Made by a program: the position numbers and the translations under genes
The notes under the pieces: model-generated
Seen by the model: only the letters and a program-made list of their open reading frames with translations
What the model was told of the DNA's origin: nothing
Databases searched by the model: none
Shown here: piece by piece, positions 1-6,699 of the stretch
Position numbering within the stretch: position 1 is the first letter of the stretch
Layout: every line of letters begins with the position of its first letter
Origin: Actinobacteria bacterium UBA3120
Lineage (GTDB): Bacteria > Actinomycetota > Actinomycetes > S36-B12
Direction of reading: 5' to 3'
Length of the DNA stretch: 6,699 nucleotides
Assembly: GCA_002365735.1 (NCBI GenBank)
Contig: DEZY01000105.1
Location: 597-7,295 of the forward strand

Positions 1-828
1 GTGAATAGCTCCACTTGGACCAGCTCCATGAATAACGCCTCCTATCAGCGTGCTGTGGAGCGAACGCGAAGTGCGATTTCCAGGGGTGAGGTGTATCAGG
101 CCAATATCTGCCGGATTAGATCCAATGGGTTCAATCCTGATAACGACATCATGGCTCTGGACGCGCTATTGGCGAAGGGGAATCCGGCGCCTCACTCTGG
201 AGGCCTGCGTATTCCCCAAGAAGGGATCCATATCGCGTGCGCGAGTCCGGAGTTATATCTATGCCGGGTGGGGTCCACGTTGATCTCCCAACCCATTAAG
301 GGAACAGCCCGCACTGCCAGCGGGCTACTGGATAAAGACCGTGCCGAGAACATAATGATCGTGGATCTGGTGCGCAATGACCTCTCCCGCTGTTGTGCTG
401 TTGGAAGTGTGAAAGCTGTTGACCTACTTGAGGTTCAGGAACATCCGGGTTTAGTGCACTTGGTGTCAACGGTGCAAGGGGAGATCAACCCTGAGATCGG
501 TTGGTCGCAAATCGTCGAGACTTCTTTTCCGCCGGGCTCAATTACCGGCGCACCGAAAATCGCAGCAATGGAAATCATTAAGTCACTAGAAGCCGAAGAA
601 CGTGGCCCTTACTGCGGAGCGTTTGGTTGGATTGACAGCGACACGCATACCGCGAACCTTGCGGTGGCGATTCGAACTTTTTGGCTAGATGGCGACCAGC
701 TCAAATTTGGAACGGGTGCTGGCATCACCTGGGGTTCGGATCCGCGCACTGAATGGGAAGAAACGCAATTAAAAGCGCGCCATCTCGCGAAAATTGCTGA
801 GCGAGATTCGATTCAGGTGTCGCAATGA
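1..828 (+). CDS. pabB: Aminodeoxychorismate synthase component I (PabB-type chorismate-binding enzyme), 5'-partial
   Basis: This enzyme converts chorismate plus ammonia (normally delivered by a PabA glutaminase) to 4-amino-4-deoxychorismate in the cytoplasm, the first step toward p-aminobenzoate and folate. The visible 275 residues are almost exactly the chorismate-binding catalytic domain. GEVYQANICR (29-38) opens it. PIKGT (98-102) carries Lys100, the lysine typical of PabB; anthranilate and isochorismate synthases have a different residue there. DRAENIMIVDLVRNDLSR (113-130), GSITGAPK (179-186), GAFGW (206-210) and GTGAGITWGSDP (237-248) are the remaining signature motifs. Family members usually have an N-terminal domain before this, so the GTG at base 1 is probably an internal codon and the gene starts upstream of the window. 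Its stop overlaps the start of the next gene by 4 bases (ATGA), which implies translational coupling with a pabC-type partner. Anthranilate synthase TrpE is the main alternative; the PIKGT lysine and the neighbour argue against it. Confidence 0.9.
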   Translation: MNSSTWTSSMNNASYQRAVERTRSAISRGEVYQANICRIRSNGFNPDNDIMALDALLAKGNPAPHSGGLRIPQEGIHIACASPELYLCRVGSTLISQPIKGTARTASGLLDKDRAENIMIVDLVRNDLSRCCAVGSVKAVDLLEVQEHPGLVHLVSTVQGEINPEIGWSQIVETSFPPGSITGAPKIAAMEIIKSLEAEERGPYCGAFGWIDSDTHTANLAVAIRTFWLDGDQLKFGTGAGITWGSDPRTEWEETQLKARHLAKIAERDSIQVSQ

Positions 829-1637
829 TTGCGTGGCAAGAAGGAGCATGGATCGAAACGAATCTCATTGATGCACGCCATGAAGTGGTCACAGGTCAGG
901 GAGTATTCGAGACCGTCCTAGTGAGCGATCAGGTGCCGCAGTTTCTCAACTTACACTTAGAGCGACTGAACAATTCATGCCAGATTCTAGGGCTTGGACC
1001 CCCTGCCTTACCAGTTATTCGGGAGGGGATTGAGCAGTTACTTGATGGACGCATCACCGATCGCGGGCGGTTACGCGTCACCGTATTTGGCGGTCCCCCT
1101 GAGTTGTTGTTAATGATTTCCTTGGTTGATGTTGATCCGTGGCCCGAGAGCGCAAGAGTGATTATTTCTCCGTGGATTCGCAACGAGAACTCGGCTATTA
1201 CTGGAGTGAAATCAGTGTCATATGCCGAAAATTCGCTGGCGCTGAAGTGGGCAAAAGATTTGGGGTATTGCGAGACATTGTTGTTCAACGGTGTTGGTCA
1301 CGTTGCCGAGGCAGCCACCAGCAATGTCCTGGTTGTCGTCGATGGGGAGGTGATTACGCCGCCATTGCATTCAGGTTGCCTTCCGGGCATCACTCGAGGC
1401 GTAATTCTTGAATTGGGTGTGCGTGAAGCAGACATTGATGCCAGTGGGCTCGATCGCGTTACGGCAGCGGCGCTGCTATCGAGTACACGAGGAGTGCAAC
1501 CCATCCACGCAATCGGCGAGCGCAAGCTTGAGGTTTTGGACGCACGTCTGCAACAACTCATTGATTCTTATCGGGTCCGAGCCGAACAGGACAAAATGAA
1601 CTGGGCGAGACCCCCGAAGGAATCTCGCCCAGTCTGA
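825..1637 (+). CDS. pabC: Aminodeoxychorismate lyase (PabC-type, PLP-dependent class IV aminotransferase fold)
   Basis: The predicted reaction is elimination of pyruvate from 4-amino-4-deoxychorismate to give p-aminobenzoate for folate synthesis, using pyridoxal phosphate. The 270 residues match the usual length of fold-type IV enzymes. GQGVFET (24-30) is the N-terminal signature. Lys129 in GVKSVSYAEN is the expected Schiff-base lysine. HVAEAATSN (159-167) supplies the conserved glutamate and asparagine, and TPPLHSGCLPGITR (178-191) is the phosphate-binding region. The ATG at 825 overlaps the upstream stop, so no separate promoter is expected and expression is probably coupled to pabB. The last residues, about 258-270, look like an add-on tail: their codons form one arm and the loop of a hairpin that appears to terminate the convergent gene. 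By sequence alone a branched-chain or D-amino-acid aminotransferase is possible; adjacency to pabB makes ADC lyase the best call. Confidence 0.85.
   Translation: MIAWQEGAWIETNLIDARHEVVTGQGVFETVLVSDQVPQFLNLHLERLNNSCQILGLGPPALPVIREGIEQLLDGRITDRGRLRVTVFGGPPELLLMISLVDVDPWPESARVIISPWIRNENSAITGVKSVSYAENSLALKWAKDLGYCETLLFNGVGHVAEAATSNVLVVVDGEVITPPLHSGCLPGITRGVILELGVREADIDASGLDRVTAAALLSSTRGVQPIHAIGERKLEVLDARLQQLIDSYRVRAEQDKMNWARPPKESRPV
1600..1633 (-). terminator. Intrinsic terminator with UUCG loop for the convergent exported-protein gene
   Basis: An 11-base perfect inverted repeat (ACTGGGCGAGA at 1600-1610 and its complement at 1623-1633) encloses 12 bases. Read on the minus strand the stem extends by two U-G and two C-G pairs and closes on a UUCG tetraloop, giving about 15 pairs, followed by the U-rich tail TTCATTTTG. 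It lies 14 bases beyond the stop of the minus-strand gene. On the plus strand the loop pairs less well and only CTGAACTTTCGG follows, so it is a weaker terminator for pabC. It sits wholly inside the 3' end of the pabC reading frame. Confidence 0.75.
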
Positions 1638-1647
1638 ACTTTCGGTG

Positions 1648-3156
1648 TTAACGGCCGCGGTATTTACGGGCTGTTTTAAATGGCTGCCATTGACCGGTGA
1701 CTCCCGGTGCGGTGCCGAATACGACACAATTTCCCTTGCTCTTGATTCGCAACGTTACAGATCCACTGTCTGGATATAGCAATTTGCAGCGTTTCTTAGT
1801 GTTCTTCTTGATTCTCCAACTGATGTTTTGTCCCGCATCAGTGTCCAGCACATTTGGGGATTCAAGGACTAAAACCCGGCCCACCTTGATCCGACCCGAA
1901 GGCGGCGCGGCGATGGTCGCCGTCTGAATCCCCGGCACGAGATTGACGTTGTAACTGTAAGTCACGCCCGTGTAGCCACCACCACCGGCCGATGTGGCTT
2001 TCAGGTTACATGTTCCAGAGCCTGAATTAACCTTAAAGTTAAGACCTTTGACCTGGCACGGACCTGTCTCAGTAAGCGTGACGGCAGCACCGGAGAGGGT
2101 ACTTGCGACGAACGTGAAGTTGGAGCCGTTGCCCATGTTGTAAGTTCCTCCGTTTGTCCAAGTGCCCCAACCCGGTTGAGTGAGCGTGATCACGTCGGAG
2201 GCGGTCGCAGCGCCCACTGTGATTACCTCAGAGGTTGAACCTGATCCGCCACTGTTGGTTGTGTAACTTGCACCAAGAGTGATTTTACCTGCGACGTTAG
2301 GTGTCCACGTAAATGATGCGCTTCCGTTGCTGATCGGGATCGAGTCACTAATCGCGGCACCATTCACGGTGAAGCCGACTGAGCCCGCAGTATTAGATGG
2401 GTAGACGGTTGCCGTTAGCTTTACGGGCGACCCCAAACTGAAGGTAGGTGGCGCTGAAATCGAAATCGTATTCCCGCTCGGTGTCGTGATCACCGAATCT
2501 TGGTTCGATGACGAACCGGTTGCAAGGGTTCCCGCAGTGGGTACAAAGGTAGCGATGAAGTAGCTGGTGCCAGCAGTTTGGGGCGTCCAACGGAAATATG
2601 CGTAAGACTGACCGGCACCAGGTCCGTCAGTCAGACCCATCGTGGTGATGGTCGCATTGTTAGCATCCGAGATTCGGATTTGACCTCGCGGATTGTAGGA
2701 ACTTCCACCTGCGCTGGTGACAGTTGACGTGATGGTGATTGGCGTACCGATAATTGCGGTATTAGGAGCGCTGATCGCCGTTGTGGTAGCTACAGAACTG
2801 ACGGTCAAAGTCACCGTGTTTGTATCGCATACATTCGTGGAGGTATCAACAACGCACAGTGAGAGCGTTTGAGCACTCGAAGGCGTGGTGAAAGCGAATG
2901 TGGCGCTGGGGTCACCCAGGCCGATATTTTGGCGGCTTCCGTACTGTGCTCCAGTGCTTGGATCCAGAAGCGCCATATTTCCCGCAGAAGGGGATGTCGA
3001 AGTGAACGCGACCAACTGTGAAACGGTCGCGGTCGACGGACCGGTGAGGACGCCGTTCGCTCGCGCCGCCGGACTGGCAATAGCGATTGCTCCGGTAACG
3101 AGGGTAAGGCTGGCCAGCACACCAACGGTGCGGCGCAGCCGAGAGGGCAACTTCAT
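1648..3156 (-). CDS. Secreted immunoglobulin-like repeat protein, function unknown
   Basis: I do not recognise a specific family; 502 residues. The N-terminus is a classical Sec signal peptide: basic KLPSRLRR (2-9), a hydrophobic core at about 11-28, and likely signal peptidase cleavage after ARA (31-33). The rest is rich in Ser, Thr, Gly and Ala with alternating beta-strand patterns. Approximate modules are 34-120, 121-228, 229-316, 317-408 and 409-502. Modules two and three are related repeats: FRWTPQTAG (188-196) matches FTWTPNVAG (282-290), as in bacterial Ig-like (Big-type) domains. Six cysteines fall in three local pairs, 101/110, 367/383 and 457/477, which suits disulfide bonding outside the cell. 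The C-terminal module is basic (KKNTKKRCK, 450-458) and lacks an LPXTG motif or membrane anchor, so the protein is either released or held non-covalently. The start is backed by AAGGAG six bases upstream. An adhesin or surface-layer role is inference only. Confidence 0.75.
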   Translation of the reverse strand: MKLPSRLRRTVGVLASLTLVTGAIAIASPAARANGVLTGPSTATVSQLVAFTSTSPSAGNMALLDPSTGAQYGSRQNIGLGDPSATFAFTTPSSAQTLSLCVVDTSTNVCDTNTVTLTVSSVATTTAISAPNTAIIGTPITITSTVTSAGGSSYNPRGQIRISDANNATITTMGLTDGPGAGQSYAYFRWTPQTAGTSYFIATFVPTAGTLATGSSSNQDSVITTPSGNTISISAPPTFSLGSPVKLTATVYPSNTAGSVGFTVNGAAISDSIPISNGSASFTWTPNVAGKITLGASYTTNSGGSGSTSEVITVGAATASDVITLTQPGWGTWTNGGTYNMGNGSNFTFVASTLSGAAVTLTETGPCQVKGLNFKVNSGSGTCNLKATSAGGGGYTGVTYSYNVNLVPGIQTATIAAPPSGRIKVGRVLVLESPNVLDTDAGQNISWRIKKNTKKRCKLLYPDSGSVTLRIKSKGNCVVFGTAPGVTGQWQPFKTARKYRGR

Positions 3157-3162
3157 TAAATG

Positions 3163-3168
3163 CTCCTT
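3163..3168 (-). promoter_or_regulatory. Ribosome binding site of the exported-protein gene
   Basis: The minus strand reads AAGGAG, six bases before the ATG at 3156-3154. This strong Shine-Dalgarno match decides the start and places the signal peptide at the very N-terminus. Confidence 0.8.
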
Positions 3169-3170
3169 TG

Positions 3171-3182
3171 TTTACATGTAAA
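3171..3182. promoter_or_regulatory. Perfect 12-base palindrome, candidate operator
   Basis: TTTACATGTAAA is fully self-complementary. It lies just upstream of the ribosome binding site of the exported-protein gene and a few bases downstream of a candidate -10 box on the minus strand. That is a position where a dimeric repressor could block transcription. As RNA it could form only a 4-pair AU-rich stem, so a DNA-level role is more likely than a structured leader. No second copy was seen in the intergenic region, and a chance origin is possible. Confidence 0.35.
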
Positions 3183-3189
3183 TGGCACG

Positions 3190-3220
3190 ACTATAAATGG
3201 ATGTCCTGAAGATAACCCAA
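3190..3220 (-). promoter_or_regulatory. Candidate promoter of the exported-protein gene
   Basis: On the minus strand TATAGT (3195-3190) matches five of six -10 consensus positions. TTGGGT (3220-3215) is a weak -35 candidate at a long 19-base spacing. Transcription would start near 3183, giving a leader of about 27 bases that begins at the palindrome. The -10 box is reasonable; the -35 is poor. Confidence 0.35.
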
Positions 3221-3281
3221 AATGTCCGGATATTCGCGCAATTGCACGCGGGTTGCAGGGCAAAAACGAAAGATCGAGTCG

Positions 3282-3315
3282 CTGACGCTGTCTCACAGAT
3301 CCTTCGTAGTACGGT
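3282..3315 (+). promoter_or_regulatory. Weak candidate promoter for the tRNA-Val/thrS unit
   Basis: A plus-strand promoter is expected here because the upstream gene is divergent and the tRNA begins at 3329. TACGGT (3310-3315) fits the loose actinobacterial -10 pattern TANNNT and would start transcription about seven bases before the tRNA. CTGACG (3282-3287) resembles a -35, but its 22-base spacing is too long, and the alternative -10 TAGTAC (3307-3312) is a poor match. The exact elements are uncertain. Confidence 0.25.
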
Positions 3316-3328
3316 TAGGTGCAGTTTC

Positions 3329-3400
<72 letters not shown>

Positions 3401-3432
3401 CCGGAATCAGATTATTTAGCCGTAGAATTTTA

Positions 3433-3438
3433 GAGGAG
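3433..3438 (+). promoter_or_regulatory. Ribosome binding site of thrS
   Basis: GAGGAG lies four bases before the GTG at 3443. Spacing is slightly short, but no other start in frame is as well supported, so it fixes the GTG start. Confidence 0.7.
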
Positions 3439-3442
3439 TCCA

Positions 3443-5449
3443 GTGCAGGTCACAGTGCGTGAAGGCGAGGATGTGCTTCTACACGACCTAGAGGTTGGTT
3501 CGACTGGCACAAACCTTTTCCCTAAACAGACAGGGATGGTCGCGGCGGTGGTTAATGGCGTGAGTGTTGATCTCGCCACTGAACTGCACGAAGGGGATCA
3601 AATAGGTGGTGTGCATATTTCCTCTGCTGAGGGTTTAGCAATTTTGCGCCACTCAGCCGCGCACGTGGCCGCACAAGCAACCCAAAAGTTGATTCCGAGC
3701 GCGAAACTAGGCATTGGCCCACCTATAACGGATGGGTTCTATTACGAATTTGATGTGCCCGAATCGCTTAAGCCAGAAGATCTGGAGGCGATCGAGAAAC
3801 AGATGATCATGATCATTAAGAGCCGCCAACGGTTCAGCAGGCGGGTTGTGACGCGGGAGCAAGCACTCACAGAGTTGGCTCACGAGCCGTACAAATTGCG
3901 GCTGATCGGCGCGGATTCGGGTGCTGAAGTACTCGACCCCGAGGTGATGGAAGTCGGCGGATCCGAACTCACGATCTATGACAACGTTGATGCCAAAACA
4001 GGTGACATCTGCTGGAGTGATCTGTGCCGCGGACCACACGTCCCAGACACTTCCTATATCCCGCAAAACGCCATTAAGGTGATGCGTTCGTCGGCGGCTT
4101 ACTGGTTAGGCGACCAAAAACAGGAGTCGTTGCAACGCCTATATGGAACAGCATGGCCGAGCAAAGACGGACTCCGGGGATATCTGGACTTCCTAGCCGA
4201 AGCGGAAAAACGTGATCACCGCAAACTTGGCACTGAACTCGACCTATTCTCATTCCCCGAAGAAGTCGGGTCAGGACTCGCCATTTTCCACCCTAAAGGC
4301 GGGACCGTGCGTCGGGTTATGGAGGACTACTCCCGCAAGCGGCACGAGGAAGGGGGATACGAGTTCGTAAACTCACCGCACATCACTAAAAGTGCGCTGT
4401 TTGAGAAATCCGGTCACCTTGATTGGTACTCAGACGGGATGTATCCCCCGATGCATTTGGATGCGGAGTTTCACCCTGATGGTCAGGTGAAGCGCCAAGG
4501 GGCCGACTACTACCTCAAGCCGATGAACTGCCCCATGCACAATCTGATTTTTTCTGCCCGAGGGCGTTCCTACCGCGAACTTCCCCTGCGATTCTTTGAA
4601 TTCGGAACTGTATACAGGTATGAAAAATCTGGGGTCGTACACGGCCTCACCCGCGCACGGGGTTTCACCCAAGACGACGCGCATATTTACTGCACGATTG
4701 AGCAGTTGCCCCAAGAACTTGATTCTCTGTTGGAATTCGTGCTTGGACTGCTGCGGGATTACGGTTTAACGGATTTCTATTTGGAACTCTCCACAAAGAA
4801 CCCTGACAAATGTGTGGGCACAGACGAAGAATGGGGCGAGGCGACCGAATTCCTGCGGCTCGCTGCCGAGAAACAAAAATTAGAACTGGTGTTAGATGAA
4901 GGTGGCGCTGCGTTTTACGGCCCAAAAATTTCAGTTCAAGCCCGCGATGCAATAGGACGCACCTGGCAAATGTCAACGATCCAGGTGGATTTTCAGCTGC
5001 CACAACGATTTGATCTTGAGTACCAAAGTGCCGATGGATCCAAGCAACGTCCGATCATGGTGCACCGGGCACTCTTTGGGTCGATCGAGAGATTTTTTGC
5101 GGTCTTGCTGGAGCACTATGCGGGCGCCTTCCCTCCATGGTTGGCTCCAGTCCAAGCAATGGGCATACCCATTTCCGACGATCACGTTAGCTACCTTGAC
5201 TCGGTTGCCGCACAAATGCGGGCGCGGGGCCTTCGCGTTGAAGTGGATTCATCAGATGATCGAATGCAGAAAAAAATTCGCAATGCACAAAAACAGAAAT
5301 TACCGTTCATGTTGATTGCGGGAGATGAAGACGTTGCCGCTAATGCGGTCTCGTTCCGGTATCGCGACGGAACTCAGAAAAATGGTGTTCCAATCGCTGA
5401 AGCAATTGACGAGATTGAGAAGGCCGTGAGCGATCGAGTGCAGGTGTAA
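3443..5449 (+). CDS. thrS: Threonyl-tRNA synthetase
   Basis: This cytoplasmic class II synthetase charges tRNA-Thr with threonine using ATP. At 668 residues it is full length. Order: a TGS domain at about 1-60; an editing domain with HSAAH (70-74) and CRGPH (195-199), the His/His/Cys/His set that clears mischarged Ser-tRNA; the catalytic core; and an anticodon-binding domain from about 566. Core ligands for the active-site zinc are Cys363 (MNCPMH), His414 (DDAH) and His541 (VHRALFGS). Motif 2 is around [12 protein letters not shown] (383-394) and motif 3 around 539-560. Between the core entry and MNCP lies an insertion, roughly 331-353 (from DGMYPP), absent from the E. coli enzyme and in my recollection usual in actinobacteria. 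The start is GTG. The 42-base leader holds no T-box or other obvious attenuator. The stop is one base before the HIT-family gene, so the two are almost certainly one operon. Confidence 0.97.
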   Translation: MQVTVREGEDVLLHDLEVGSTGTNLFPKQTGMVAAVVNGVSVDLATELHEGDQIGGVHISSAEGLAILRHSAAHVAAQATQKLIPSAKLGIGPPITDGFYYEFDVPESLKPEDLEAIEKQMIMIIKSRQRFSRRVVTREQALTELAHEPYKLRLIGADSGAEVLDPEVMEVGGSELTIYDNVDAKTGDICWSDLCRGPHVPDTSYIPQNAIKVMRSSAAYWLGDQKQESLQRLYGTAWPSKDGLRGYLDFLAEAEKRDHRKLGTELDLFSFPEEVGSGLAIFHPKGGTVRRVMEDYSRKRHEEGGYEFVNSPHITKSALFEKSGHLDWYSDGMYPPMHLDAEFHPDGQVKRQGADYYLKPMNCPMHNLIFSARGRSYRELPLRFFEFGTVYRYEKSGVVHGLTRARGFTQDDAHIYCTIEQLPQELDSLLEFVLGLLRDYGLTDFYLELSTKNPDKCVGTDEEWGEATEFLRLAAEKQKLELVLDEGGAAFYGPKISVQARDAIGRTWQMSTIQVDFQLPQRFDLEYQSADGSKQRPIMVHRALFGSIERFFAVLLEHYAGAFPPWLAPVQAMGIPISDDHVSYLDSVAAQMRARGLRVEVDSSDDRMQKKIRNAQKQKLPFMLIAGDEDVAANAVSFRYRDGTQKNGVPIAEAIDEIEKAVSDRVQV

Positions 5450-5450
5450 T

Positions 5451-5954
5451 GTGACACAGTCGTGGGACCGGATTTACACGCCGCACAGATTGGAATATTT
5501 GCGTGGCGCAAATGTAAGTGATGACTGTCCATTTTGTGCAGCACCCGAACTCAATGGGAGCGACACACTTGATCTTGTTGCCCACCGGGGTCAGTTAGCT
5601 TATGTTGTGCTGAATCTATATCCCTATAACGCTGGACATCTATTGATTTGCCCATATCGGCATGTGGCTGACTATACCGAGTTGACCGATGCAGAACGTG
5701 ATGAAATCGCGCGGCTCACACAGGAATCAATGCACACCTTGCGCGCCATTTCGGGTGCACAAGGCTTTAACCTGGGCATGAATCAAGGATCCATTTCGGG
5801 CGCAGGTATTGCGGCACATCTACATCAACATGTGGTGCCACGTTGGGGAGGAGACGCGAACTTCATGCCGATCATTGGTGAAACAAAGGTCCTGCCGCAG
5901 TTACTTACTCAGACGCGTGATCTATTACAAGAGGGTTGGATTTCATCTCACTGA
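5451..5954 (+). CDS. HIT-family Ap4A phosphorylase-like protein
   Basis: At 167 residues this belongs to the histidine-triad nucleotide-binding family. The triad is HLHQH (123-127); by family analogy His125, the middle one, forms the covalent nucleotide intermediate. It is followed by PRWGGDANFM (130-139), and NLGMNQGSISGAG (107-119) forms the phosphate-binding segment. VVLNLYPYNAGHLLICPYR (52-70) matches my memory of mycobacterial Rv2613c, a diadenosine tetraphosphate phosphorylase also encoded next to thrS. CPFC (26-29) looks like the zinc-binding pair present in many HIT proteins but, as I recall, missing from Rv2613c. The GTG start lies one base after the thrS stop with only a weak AGGTG upstream, so translation is probably coupled. 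Its likely job is removing Ap4A, a side product of aminoacyl-tRNA synthetases. Phosphorylase versus hydrolase activity cannot be settled from motifs alone. The last 50 bases overlap the convergent EF-G-like gene. Confidence 0.85.
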   Translation: MTQSWDRIYTPHRLEYLRGANVSDDCPFCAAPELNGSDTLDLVAHRGQLAYVVLNLYPYNAGHLLICPYRHVADYTELTDAERDEIARLTQESMHTLRAISGAQGFNLGMNQGSISGAGIAAHLHQHVVPRWGGDANFMPIIGETKVLPQLLTQTRDLLQEGWISSH

Positions 5955-6699
5955 TTACGCGGCCAGCATCGAGTACGGGCTCGGTGTGGATCCTTATGAT
6001 CTCACCCGCGTGAGCGTGTGAACGTGTTTTCCCGTCGAGCCCGTAGATTTCGGTGACGTGAACAGCGGCGCTATCGGCAAAGTATTCCCCGGTTGTGATC
6101 TCTCCCCGCCAGACGCGGGCGAGTCCTTCACCGAGCGAGGTGGCGAGGAAATCATGGGGGAGCACTCGGCTGGGTAGCCACAGTTCGAGTTCCAAATCCG
6201 CGGCGAATTCAACCAATTCCACGATCCCAATCGAATCTTCTAGAGTAAAAACTGGAATAATTTCCCGACGAGCGGTGGCGCTGAGGAGTTCCTCGCGTAG
6301 TTGATCCCCTGATTCGAAACCATGTGCCAGGATCGAATGGATCAAATTCTCATCCGTGCTAGTGACTACTACCGCTGCAGTGAGCGCTTCGAGATGTGAA
6401 TCGATTAGATCAAAATGAGTCTGTTCAAGTGAATGCGCTGTGATTGAGCCTTCAGGACCGACCACTCTGATTTCCAATTCGACCAGGTCAAGGATGCCAC
6501 CTACCTCGGAGTCCTCGCCCGTTTCAGACTCGTGCATCACCGGCAACGTCAGTGCAACTGCGTGGTGACGTGAATCCATCACGCGTGAGAGCACCGCAAG
6601 GGTTTCATCGAAGTTAGAGGTCGAAGCATTGAGGCCGGTGATTGCGACCATGAGCGGATGATGCTGCGCCACTTCTTGGGCGAGCTGGATGGTTTTTCC
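5905..6699 (-). CDS. EF-G-like (EF-G2-type) translational GTPase ending after domain II, 5'-partial
   Basis: The frame is open to the right edge, so a GTG at 6672 is probably internal and the gene continues outside. Residue numbers here count from that GTG. The layout fits the middle of an EF-G2-like protein. PLMVAITGLN (6-15) followed by NFDETLAVL (20-28) aligns with the G4 region, where EF-G has NKxD; here it reads TGLN. Residues 40-160 resemble the rest of the G domain, including TDENLIHSIL (106-115). The G5 region around VFTLEDS (141-147) is also degenerate. Residues 172-241 look like the domain II barrel: LARVWRGEITTGE (184-196) and HAGEIIRI (221-228). The frame then stops, so domains III, IV and V, needed for ribosomal translocation, are missing, and the end lies antisense to the HIT gene. 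No internal stop or frameshift is visible over 265 codons. It may be a specialised short paralogue or a truncated remnant; family assignment is moderately sure, function unknown. Confidence 0.6.
   Translation of the reverse strand, partial: GKTIQLAQEVAQHHPLMVAITGLNASTSNFDETLAVLSRVMDSRHHAVALTLPVMHESETGEDSEVGGILDLVELEIRVVGPEGSITAHSLEQTHFDLIDSHLEALTAAVVVTSTDENLIHSILAHGFESGDQLREELLSATARREIIPVFTLEDSIGIVELVEFAADLELELWLPSRVLPHDFLATSLGEGLARVWRGEITTGEYFADSAAVHVTEIYGLDGKTRSHAHAGEIIRIHTEPVLDAGRVISEMKSNPLVIDHASE

Noticed and set aside
1..3. GTG at base 1 as the true start of pabB
   Set aside because: PabB proteins normally have an N-terminal domain before this point and the upstream sequence is not visible, so a chance GTG at the window edge is more likely.
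929..1288. Long minus-strand open frame opposite pabC
   Set aside because: It is an antisense shadow of a well-supported gene, with no recognisable motif or ribosome binding site.
3401..3442. T-box or other tRNA-sensing leader upstream of thrS
   Set aside because: Only 42 bases lie between the tRNA and the start codon, with no T-box motif and no antiterminator or terminator stems.
3802..3817. Palindromic run ATGATCATGATCAT inside thrS
   Set aside because: It encodes the ordinary Met-Ile-Met-Ile-Ile stretch of ThrRS within a conserved reading frame; no regulatory role is needed to explain it.
6001..6028. Hairpin CTCAC/GTGAG with loop CCGC followed by TTTT, possible terminator of the HIT gene
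   Set aside because: The stem is only five pairs and the T-run begins about ten bases after it, so it does not fit an intrinsic terminator. It also lies inside the EF-G-like frame.
6670..6672. GTG as the start of the EF-G-like gene
   Set aside because: The frame stays open to the window edge and the codons upstream continue the EF-G-like alignment, so this is probably an internal valine.

Overview
The window looks like ordinary chromosome from an actinobacterium of moderate GC content. Four things suggest this. A HIT-family protein resembling mycobacterial Rv2613c lies directly behind thrS. The threonyl-tRNA synthetase carries the insertion before its zinc-cysteine motif that I associate with actinobacterial enzymes. 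The tRNA gene does not encode its CCA end. A gene resembling actinobacterial EF-G2 lies at the right edge. GTG starts (thrS, HIT gene) and very tight gene spacing fit a compact genome, perhaps a streamlined aquatic lineage, but the genus is a guess.

Left part (1-1637, + strand): the 3' portion of a pabB-type gene (chorismate to aminodeoxychorismate) overlaps by 4 bases a pabC-type gene (aminodeoxychorismate to p-aminobenzoate). Together they form a folate-precursor operon. Convergent to it, on the minus strand at 1648-3156, is a 502-residue exported protein built of immunoglobulin-like repeats with three cysteine pairs. Its probable intrinsic terminator lies inside the last codons of pabC.

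Middle (3157-3442): a divergent intergenic region holds the minus-strand leader of the exported-protein gene, with a 12-base perfect palindrome and a candidate -10 box. It also holds a tRNA-Val(CAC) gene that leads directly into thrS.

Right part (3443-6699): thrS and a HIT-family Ap4A phosphorylase-like gene are separated by one base and probably coupled. ThrRS-type enzymes can make Ap4A as a side product and the HIT enzyme would remove it. Tail to tail with the HIT gene, overlapping it by 50 bases, is the 3' part of an EF-G-like GTPase gene on the minus strand. It has a degenerate G4 motif and stops after domain II, lacking domains III-V. This is the most unusual object in the window. I see no CRISPR array, insertion sequence, rRNA or clear defence system, and no gene-free stretch longer than about 170 bases.
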